From: Lentzea cavernae
GTDB lineage: Bacteria; Actinomycetota; Actinomycetes; Mycobacteriales; Pseudonocardiaceae
DNA: 64,000 bases
NCBI RefSeq assembly: GCF_014653695.1
Contig: NZ_BNAR01000006.1
Span: forward strand, 62,001-126,000
Direction: 5' to 3'
The notes beneath the pieces were generated by a model, which had not been told where the DNA came from, did no database searches, and worked only from the letters and a program-made list of their open reading frames with translations. The stretch's first letter is position 1; each line of letters opens with the position of its first letter. The position numbers were made by a program, and so were the translations under genes. Shown piece by piece: positions 58,228 through 64,000 of this stretch.

Positions 58228-58691
58228 CCATCCACTGGCCACAGGGCTTGTCACCAGAGGAAACCGTGGTGCACACCCGCAACGAACTCGTGGTCGACAC
58301 CGATGTCGACGTCATCTGGAAGATGCTCGTCGACGCACGCTCCTGGCCCGACTGGTACCGCAACGCACGCAGGATCCAGCTCGACGACGTGACCGAACTC
58401 GGTCCAGGTACACGGTTCCGCTGGACCACGTTCAACGTCCGCGTCGACTGCATCGTCACCTTCTTCGACCCGCACCGCGAACTCGGCTGGACGGGGACCG
58501 CGTTCGGCACGCAGGGCCACCACCGTTGGCTGCTCACACCACGCCCCGACGGGCGAACGCACGTGGTCACGGAGGAAACCCAGCGGGGGTTGCTTCCCGC
58601 CATCGCGGGCCGATGGCTGCGCCCTTGCTTGCTGCACTGGCACCAGCGATGGCTCGAGGGATTGGACCTCAGAGGATCTGTGCGCCCCTGA
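58224..58691 (+). CDS. SRPBCC (polyketide-cyclase-like) protein
   Basis: The 155-residue protein has the helix-grip fold signature: VHTRNELVVDTDVDVIWKMLVDARSWPDWYRNARRIQL, LGPGTRFRWTTF, ELGWTGTAFG and HRWLLTPRPDGRTHVVTEE. Such proteins bind hydrophobic ligands in an internal cavity. It is the last gene of the TetR operon; the function in the operon is probably binding or modifying the hydrophobic substrate of the two reductases. It ends 56 bases before a convergent gene. Confidence 0.8.
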   Translation: MTIHWPQGLSPEETVVHTRNELVVDTDVDVIWKMLVDARSWPDWYRNARRIQLDDVTELGPGTRFRWTTFNVRVDCIVTFFDPHRELGWTGTAFGTQGHHRWLLTPRPDGRTHVVTEETQRGLLPAIAGRWLRPCLLHWHQRWLEGLDLRGSVRP

Positions 58692-58747
58692 CAGCAGTCG
58701 GTCGTCGGCGATCGGATTCCAGTTGATCACCGGGCGGCGCTTGCGGC

Positions 58748-59632
58748 TCAGGTCCAGGACCGTCCCGCGAACCGCCAGGACTGGTCGGCCAGGAAGTCGT
58801 CCAAGGTGCGCGGTGGCCGGCCGAGAAGGCGCTCCACGTCGCCGGTGATCGGCTGGTTGAGCCCCAGACGGGTCAAGCTGTACACCGCCGACATGAATCC
58901 GATGCTGTCCCAACCCACTCCGCGCCTGCGCAGCCGCCCGGCGAATCGGGGCAGACTCGGCTTGGTGTAGCTCACCGCTGACCCGAGATGGACGCTCAGG
59001 GACTCGGCGACCTCGTTCATCGTCAACGCCGCTGGGCCGGTCAGGTGGTGCACCGTGTTGTGGTGGCGGCCTGGGTGGAGCAACGCTTCGACGGCTACCG
59101 CAGCAGCGTCGCGAGCATCGATGAACGTGGTCCTGCCGTTCCCGGCCGGGATGAACAGTTCGCCACGTCGCGCGATGTCCTCGCCGTGTGTCGAGATCGA
59201 CCGGAACAGGTTCTGCATGAAGAAGCTGCACCGCAACACCGTCCACGTCATCGACGACTTGAACAGGGCCTGCTCGATCTTGTGGTGAGGGATGAACCCG
59301 GCCTTGTCCGCACCGAACACCGACACGTAGACGACATGCCGGCAACCGGCCTTCTCCGCAGCTTGGAGGAACGGCAGTATCGCGGTCCGTGCGGCCTTGT
59401 TGCCAGGCAGGGGGAAGAGAAGGAACAGCTCTCGGATTCCCTCAAGCGCCGCCGACCAGGTGGAGGAGTCGAAGAAGTCGAACCGCACCGACTGCCCACC
59501 GCTCGCTGCGACACGATCGGCCATCAACTCCGGACGACGACTGGCCACTCGCCAGGAGCCCATGGTTCGCGAACACAAAAGGTCGGTCAGCTCAGCGCCG
59601 ACGTTGCCCGAAGGACCGGTCACCACAAGCAT
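58748..59632 (-). CDS. NmrA-like NAD(P)-binding protein
   Basis: A 294-residue atypical SDR: MLVVTGPSGNVGAELTDLL (Rossmann), FDFFDSSTWSAALEGIRELFLLFP, HVVYVSVFGADK, HHKIEQALFKSSMTWTVLRCSFFMQNL, and FIDARDAAAVAVEALLHPG. This is the NmrA/quinone-oxidoreductase-like group, often sensing NADP or reducing quinones. The ATG at 59632 has GGAGAG upstream. The frame remains open to 60004, where it would add a hydrophobic N-terminal segment; I think that part is a separate relic. Confidence 0.82.
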   Translation of the reverse strand: MLVVTGPSGNVGAELTDLLCSRTMGSWRVASRRPELMADRVAASGGQSVRFDFFDSSTWSAALEGIRELFLLFPLPGNKAARTAILPFLQAAEKAGCRHVVYVSVFGADKAGFIPHHKIEQALFKSSMTWTVLRCSFFMQNLFRSISTHGEDIARRGELFIPAGNGRTTFIDARDAAAVAVEALLHPGRHHNTVHHLTGPAALTMNEVAESLSVHLGSAVSYTKPSLPRFAGRLRRRGVGWDSIGFMSAVYSLTRLGLNQPITGDVERLLGRPPRTLDDFLADQSWRFAGRSWT

Positions 59633-60214
59633 CCGTCTCTCCACTCCGCAGGCCACCTTCGACAGCACCATCATGCAAGCTGTGACTAGGGTCCCGATGT
59701 AGCCGACCGCGATGTTCGGCGCGTGTAGCACGCACTCGCAGTGCTGGATCAGCGGATCGACTTTCCAGGTTCGTCTGGACCGCTTCTCGAGCCACGCGAT
59801 GTGCGGGCGCACCAGAGCTCTGAGTGGCGCGCCGATCACCGCTCCCAGGATCGCTCCGAGGACGAGCGCCGGGACGTTCATCCATCGAGCATCGGACTGA
59901 CTGGCCGGTCCATGCCTGGGTCTCGTCAGGACACACCGACGGAGACTCACTCCGTCTCGGCGTATCCGAAGAACTCGGTGTGAGGAGTTCAGTCGATGTT
60001 CCAACCGGCAACACGCGCGAGGCCGACCGGTGCCCGTACAGCAGATCCGTCATCGCGGCCGCCTCGCGCACATGGCACGGTCGAGCGAGGCCTTCAGCCC
60101 CTCCACGCCCGACCAATGACAGCGCAGCGTTGAGAGATGAGCACCCTCAAAGCACCCAGCGCCAGCCCAGCGCGCCCGTTGCGGGCATGGTGGACGAACG
60201 GGATCACGTAGTTC
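59633..60214. other. Region of uncertain content upstream of the NmrA-like gene
   Basis: On the minus strand, in phase with the NmrA-like gene, 59881-59640 reads MNVPALVLGAILGAVIGAPLRALVRPH, then a basic and Cys-containing stretch, then another hydrophobic helix. It may be a small membrane protein, a relic such as a prepilin-peptidase N-terminus, or an N-terminal extension. Nothing convincing lies between 59882 and 60214. Confidence 0.35.
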
Positions 60215-60640
60215 CAGGCGCCCGTTCTCGTGGCTGCGACTCTGTACGGCCTGTTCTCCGACCGTGCGTACCGGCTGGACCGCACGACGCACCTCGATTC
60301 GATGGCGCAGGACGTCCTGACGTTAGCGATCGTGCCGGTTCTGATCTGGGCAGGGCGCCGCAGCAAGGCGGGATCGGTGCGTGGGCATCTGTTGTGGCTC
60401 GGATTGCTCGGCTACGTCGCGTACACGTACTTGATCTATGCATTCGGCGTGCCGCACAACTCCGCATTCCTGCTCTACATCGCCGCACTGTCGTTGTCGA
60501 TCGCCGCTCTCATCGACGGCATCGCTCGCATCGATGTGCGAAAGGTGCCTCTGGACGCACACGTCGGCGTCGGCTGGTTCTTGATCGTGGTCGGGCTCGC
60601 GTTCGCGGTTTGTGGCTGTCCGACGTCGTGCCGACCGTCG
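60215..60640 (+). pseudogene. Truncated, frameshifted membrane-protein gene
   Basis: QAPVLVAATLYGLFSDRAYRLD begins an otherwise well-formed four-helix membrane protein (VLIWAGRR, GHLLWLGLLGYVAYTYLIYAFGVPHNSAFLLYIAAL, IDGIARID, WFLIVVGLAFA). A TAG at 60209 precedes it, and no good start exists (GTG 60230 lacks a ribosome site). At about 60605 the frame shifts: GLWLSDVVPTVDGG continues in a different frame and then ends abruptly at a junction with an unrelated, oppositely oriented fragment. Confidence 0.55.
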
Positions 60641-60858
60641 ACGGCGGTGAGCACCGCGTCCTGCGAGGGCAGCGGACCGACCAGAATCGGGTCGAGGTCG
60701 CCCTTGTCCGGGGCGCCCGCGATCACGAGCTCGGCGCGCACGCCGACGGTCATCCGCGGCAGCGGCTGGCCGCCGACCGCGGTGATCGGGGTCTCCCAGG
60801 GCAGCGGCAGCTGAAACGGGATCGCGAGAAGCTCACCGGCCGGCACGCGCACGCCCTC
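60637..60858 (-). pseudogene. Spo0M (SpoOM) family fragment
   Basis: The minus strand reads VPAGELLAIPFQLPLPWETPITAVGGQPLPRMTVGVRAELVIAGAPDKGDLDPILVGPLPSQDAVLTAVDG, which fits the second half of the Spo0M arrestin-like fold, including PWETP, GGQ, TELxIA and DKGDLDPI. The N-terminal half and the end are missing, and both borders are abrupt. It is a gene fragment trapped between two other fragments. Confidence 0.55.
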
Positions 60859-61045
60859 TCATCCAGCATCGCCCCGGATGAGTCGACCATCGGGACGAAC
60901 GCGTCGATCGCGGACTGGTCAGCTCCGGTCCGGCAGGTTCGGAGCTGCCCGTGCGGAACGGCGGGTGCGGCGCGTACTCGATTTCCAGCTCGGCTCGCTT
61001 CGCGTCGTCCCCTCCCCGCAGTTCGGCCAGTCACTATGACGGTCG
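60859..61045 (-). pseudogene. Short decayed fragment, possibly DJ-1/PfpI or isochorismatase-like C-terminus
   Basis: RAELEIEYAPHPPFRTGSSEPAGPELT, then in another frame DQSAIDAFVPMVDSSGAMLDERA. The EYxPxPPF...GxxExAGPEL pattern is familiar from C-termini of DJ-1/PfpI-like proteins, but the match is short. A frameshift lies near 60935. It abuts the Spo0M fragment on the same strand. Confidence 0.3.
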
Positions 61046-61346
61046 GGCAGACCGGCTACTCATAAGGGGTACAGCAGGCGCTGACGCCGCAGCACGAGCT
61101 TTCACTCTGCGCCGGTGCAGTTGCACCGACCCACTGTGGACCATCCGCTACCAGGCCAACGGCAGCAGCGCGATGGAAGCAGTCTTCGTTACTGTCGCTT
61201 ATCAGTAGCTCGGCATCTTGATTCACGCGGCGCAAGGGAAGGGCGCTGGGCCGCCATGCACAACAGAACGCGCTCCCAGACGGCTCGAACAGTTGCGCGG
61301 CGCAACACGCGAGCGGTACGTGCACGATGACCTGCATGGGTCTTGT

Positions 61347-61354
61347 GGAGGTGA
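61347..61354 (+). promoter_or_regulatory. Perfect ribosome-binding site before an ATC codon
   Basis: GGAGGTGA ends three bases before ATC (61358-61360), the first codon of the conserved AbiJ-like reading frame. The spacing from GGAGG (6 bases) is ideal for a start at 61358, but no ATG, GTG or TTG is present there. A stop in the same frame overlaps the site (TGA 61352-61354), so translation cannot begin further upstream. Confidence 0.7.
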
Positions 61355-61357
61355 ACC

Positions 61358-62458
61358 ATCCCTGTCGCCAGCCGCATCACAGACGTCACTCGACGCCGAC
61401 TCGTCGAAGGAATCGATACCTGGGGGTGGAGCGGACAGCTCAACGACATCGAGTTCCTAGACCGTCTCTACGACCTCGACGCGTTACCCAGCACCGACTC
61501 TCGCTACTCCACCGCACGCCAGGACGTCGGGATACACCGCATCGCCAACTATGACTGGCCGGACGACTGGGTCTTCAACGATGATCGATTCGGTTTGACG
61601 AACAGCGACGGTGCACTCCTCAGCTTCCTCGCAGAGATGCTGCACCCAGCGGTCCGGACAGACATAAACGACGTCGAGAAGCTCCGAACCTTCCTTAACC
61701 AAACTCTGGTTCACGACGGCTACGAACTCGTCCAGATCGACGCTGTCAGCGGCGCCCCGATCTTTGCTGGCCGACGGATCGGCGCAGGTGTGCCAGGCGC
61801 AATGAAGAACCTGATCTTCGCAGCTGATGGCCCCAAGCCAGAGATCGTCTTCAGCGACGCCCTGAACAACGATGTCCGCGTGGTCAGGAACGAGGAGTTC
61901 TGCCTTGTCTATGACCGACCGCTGAGCGCACGCGGACTCACGTGGTTCGACTTGGCGAACTGGTGGGCAGATCGCAAGAACCTGGTAGGAGCACCTCCAG
62001 TCGAAGTATCAAGGAGCTTGTATCAACGACTAAGCAGATCACTGAACAACAACGACGCCGAAAGGCGAATACTGCGCAACTATGCTGACCGTTACCGCCG
62101 ATTGGGCGATGGCATCCCAGCACTGATACCTCAGGTGTACCTGCACTACGATCCGTATGTCCGAGCACATCATGCCGACAGAGTCACTCCTCTGGCTCGC
62201 CAGCGAATGGACTTCCTCCTGCTCTTCCCACAAGGAATTCGTGTCGTGATCGAGTGCGACGGTCGGCAGCACTACGCTGACGAGGCCGGGCGGGCAGACT
62301 CTCAGCGATACGCCGAGATGGTCTCCGAAGATCGTGAGCTGCGGCTGCGCGGCTACGAGGTCTTCCGCTTCGGCGGTGCCGAACTGGTGGAAGGCGAAGC
62401 CACAGGAGCGCGACTTACCAAGTTCTTCGACCAACTCGCCGAGCGCTATGGAAGCTAG
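61358..62458 (+). CDS. AbiJ-like/nuclease-like defence protein, start codon anomalous
   Basis: The frame encodes up to 366 residues. Residues 1-150 resemble the AbiJ N-terminal domain 3 type: ITDVTRRRLVEGIDTWGWSGQLNDIEFLDRLYDLDALPSTD, IHRIANYDWPDDWVFNDDRF, MLHPAVRTD, SGAPIFAGRR. Residues about 270-366 resemble a DUF559/PD-(D/E)xK-type nuclease: RQRMDFLLLFPQGIRVVIECDGRQHYADEAGRADSQRYAEMVSEDRELRLRGYEVFRFGG. This fits an abortive-infection effector. A perfect ribosome site precedes ATC at 61358; the first standard start is TTG 61595, which would delete the conserved first 79 residues. So it either uses ATC, or is disabled. Its base composition is less GC-rich than the rest of the window. Confidence 0.65.
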   Translation: MPVASRITDVTRRRLVEGIDTWGWSGQLNDIEFLDRLYDLDALPSTDSRYSTARQDVGIHRIANYDWPDDWVFNDDRFGLTNSDGALLSFLAEMLHPAVRTDINDVEKLRTFLNQTLVHDGYELVQIDAVSGAPIFAGRRIGAGVPGAMKNLIFAADGPKPEIVFSDALNNDVRVVRNEEFCLVYDRPLSARGLTWFDLANWWADRKNLVGAPPVEVSRSLYQRLSRSLNNNDAERRILRNYADRYRRLGDGIPALIPQVYLHYDPYVRAHHADRVTPLARQRMDFLLLFPQGIRVVIECDGRQHYADEAGRADSQRYAEMVSEDRELRLRGYEVFRFGGAELVEGEATGARLTKFFDQLAERYGS

Positions 62459-62642
62459 ACCACATGTCTTGCGACGAAGCGCGCAGTTTTCCTGCAGGCC
62501 CACGGGTGGCCATCGTGGCCAGACTGTCGCTGTCGCCGAACTCCTCGCGAAGCGACCGAGTTAGGCAACCGTCGCCAAACCTCGACGGCGCCGCTCATCT
62601 TCTGACAGGCTATCCAAACTCACCATCTGGGGAGAGTCGATT

Positions 62643-63329
62643 ATGAGTGAAGACAACGAAGGGATCCAACCTCGCCGTCGGCTATCTGCCGCGCATGAGG
62701 CAGCGCTATGGGCGCTCAGTGGTGGCACCTGCTACGCGCCTGGCTGCCTTGTCCCAGTCGTGGTTGAGGTTCGTCCTGGCGTCTACAAGAAGAATGTCCA
62801 GGCCGCCCACATCTACGGGGTGCGAGGCAAGGCAGCGCGCCACAAAATTGAGATGACATCAGACGAGCGCGACTCCTTCAAGCACATTATCTTGCTATGC
62901 CTTGCACACCACAGCGCCGTTGACGACTCAAAGACCGGAACCCTCGATTATCCACCCGAATTGCTTGTTAAATGGAAACGCACTCGTGAGGGCGCGAATC
63001 ATGCCACGCTGAGCGAGCTCCAGATACCTGCAAACAATTTGGACGCCATCACGGAGTACCTGGAATCCGTATTCACGCCCCCAGTTCAACGACTGGAGGC
63101 GCTAGCCAATCACTTACAGAAGACGGGCGAACTGAACGCCGATAGCCTAGCTGAACTCAAGCAGATCATCACGGCGATGCAAGACTCTGATGCGGGCGTC
63201 AATTCCCGCGTCGCCAGCAACCTAGCGTCCGCCGCCGACATTTTGGCAGATCTCAACCTGGAGCGCACGGCACGCGATCTGCTGAATGCTGCTGACATCC
63301 TTTCCAACCAGCCCAGGCAGGAATGGTAA
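62643..63329 (+). CDS. HNH-type nuclease-like protein
   Basis: A 228-residue protein with an N-terminal HNH-like module (residues about 12-115): ALSGGTCYAPGCLVPV (Cys pair), VQAAHIYGV, DSFKHIILLCLAHHSAVDD and YPPELLVKWKR, matching the C-C/H-H zinc-stabilised betabeta-alpha-metal fold. The C-terminal half is helical (AITEYLESVFTPPVQRLEALANHLQKTGELNADSLAELKQIITAMQ...) without a recognised domain. The ATG has GGGGAG upstream. It follows the AbiJ-like gene by 184 bases, in DNA with lower GC and more A-ending codons than other genes here, suggesting a transferred defence block. Confidence 0.72.
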   Translation: MSEDNEGIQPRRRLSAAHEAALWALSGGTCYAPGCLVPVVVEVRPGVYKKNVQAAHIYGVRGKAARHKIEMTSDERDSFKHIILLCLAHHSAVDDSKTGTLDYPPELLVKWKRTREGANHATLSELQIPANNLDAITEYLESVFTPPVQRLEALANHLQKTGELNADSLAELKQIITAMQDSDAGVNSRVASNLASAADILADLNLERTARDLLNAADILSNQPRQEW

Positions 63330-63753
63330 CGCGAGGTTTGAGACAGGTCCCAACGTTGGATACTCGATCATCGCTTCAAGACCGCTAGTTCAGGAGTGAA
63401 CTTCCGGACTGCAAAAGCTCATGGCCACCTCCGGGCTAGCGGTACAGACGAGCCCTAAGTCGTAGTGGTTCCAACTCGTTCCCGCCGAGCGCGTTGAGAC
63501 TCGCAAGCAGGAAGCTTCTTCAGCTTGTCCGCTGGTCATGAAAACTTGGTCGCAGCTAGCGGATGTCGCCTTACTGATCGACTACAGGTTGACTGGCAAC
63601 AGGAAGATCATGATTGGCGTGAGAATCATGCGCTCCCACTAAGACTGAATCTCGGGAAACAGGAGTGGCCGACCACATCGAATGCGGCTTTGCCGTACTC
63701 GCCAGCGATGATGGGATCGGCCACGTTCAGGGCGAGCGCGTCAAGGCGCGGCT
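63330..63753. other. Low-GC intergenic stretch between the HNH gene and an aldo/keto reductase
   Basis: About 420 bases without a gene I can support. On the minus strand, 63660-63750 is open and reads LDALALNVADPIIAGEYGKAAFDVV, but I cannot assign it. The composition still resembles the preceding transferred block, so its right boundary may lie here; I see no attachment-site repeat. Confidence 0.4.
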
Positions 63754-64000
63754 TTACTTGACTCGTGCGGAAACCTCGTCCAGTGCGGTCGTCTCGTCCG
63801 CGGTGAGCTCGAACTCCGCCGACGCCAACAGAGCAGAGAGTTGTTCAACAGTACGTGCGCTCGCGATCGGAGCGACGACACCAGGACGCGCGCGCAACCA
63901 GGCGATCGCCACCGTCGACATCTCCACCGCCCTGGCGGACGCGATGTCCTCGACCGCCTTCACCACGGCGAGGCCCGCCTCGGTGAAGTACCGGCTGGCG
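63754..64000 (-). CDS. Aldo/keto reductase, C-terminal part (runs off the right edge)
   Basis: The last 80 or so residues of an AKR: SRYFTEAGLAVVKAVEDIASARAVEMSTVAIAWLRARPGVVAPIASARTVEQLSALLASAEFELTADETTALDEVSARVK. AIAWL and the PIASARTVEQL segment (adenosine phosphate-binding Ser/Arg) are the family's NADP site; the Tyr/Lys catalytic residues would lie outside the window. The stop is at 63754. Confidence 0.85.
   Translation of the reverse strand, partial: ASRYFTEAGLAVVKAVEDIASARAVEMSTVAIAWLRARPGVVAPIASARTVEQLSALLASAEFELTADETTALDEVSARVK

Noticed and set aside
61595-62458. TTG 61595 as the genuine start of the AbiJ-like gene
   Set aside because: It would discard a conserved N-terminal segment and has no ribosome site, while a perfect one precedes the frame at 61347; kept only as an alternative.

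Overview
The window is GC-rich DNA from a filamentous actinomycete, most likely a member of the Pseudonocardiales (Lentzea, Lechevalieria, Saccharothrix or Actinosynnema type). This rests on strong G/C bias at third codon positions, many GTG starts, ATGA and GTGA overlaps, type VII secretion cargo proteins, tandem HTH/NB-ARC regulators, ANTAR and PP2C signalling proteins and a LAxTG-type wall anchor. The genus is an inference from gene content. No rRNA, tRNA, CRISPR array or complete insertion sequence was seen.

Layout. 1-2.9 kb: a decayed SDR gene, two small membrane-protein genes and a decayed DJ-1/PfpI gene with an apparent local inversion. 2.97-7.4 kb (minus): a five-gene type VII (ESX) cargo operon. 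7.45-10.6 kb: a small secreted protein, a divergent pair of orphan LuxR regulators and a GT1 glycosyltransferase. 10.9-14.9 kb (minus): two translationally coupled HTH/NB-ARC regulators and an ECF sigma factor. 15.3-17.3 kb: an MFS exporter and a PadR regulator with a perfect palindrome before it. 17.5-20 kb: a small unknown protein, a ZIP metal transporter, a CGNR zinc-finger relic and a coiled-coil protein.

20.6-36.9 kb is a signalling district. It holds a giant poly-HAMP hybrid histidine kinase coupled by GTGA to an ANTAR/GAF/PAS/PP2C phosphatase, a STAS domain fused to a GT4 glycosyltransferase, an ANTAR protein, a second GT4, a decayed GAF-ANTAR gene, an ArsR/SRPBCC-hydrolase pair, a third and decayed GT4 copy, a Crp/Fnr regulator and a stand-alone CheB domain.

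37.2-55.6 kb is a carbohydrate and sugar-acid district. A secreted glycoside hydrolase is followed by a nine-gene minus-strand operon: GntR, unknown barrel-like protein, two permeases, binding lipoprotein, fused double ATPase, enolase-superfamily enzyme, SDR and RraA-like aldolase, with an FAD 2-hydroxyacid oxidase as the distal gene after a 66-base gap. A ketoglutarate-semialdehyde dehydrogenase is divergent from it, and two palindromes sit over the GntR start. Next come a LacI repressor and a divergent, wall-anchored beta-helix lyase-like protein sharing palindromic GGAAAA/TTTTCC operators. Together these suggest release, uptake and oxidation of a plant polysaccharide-derived acid.

55.7-59.6 kb: a TetR-SDR-reductase-SRPBCC operon with an unusually long operator, then an NmrA-like protein. 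60.2-61.05 kb: a patchwork of gene fragments. 61.35-63.3 kb: a visibly less GC-rich two-gene block encoding an AbiJ-like/nuclease-like protein and an HNH protein, a likely transferred anti-phage module whose first gene has a perfect Shine-Dalgarno but an ATC in place of a start codon. The window ends inside an aldo/keto reductase gene.
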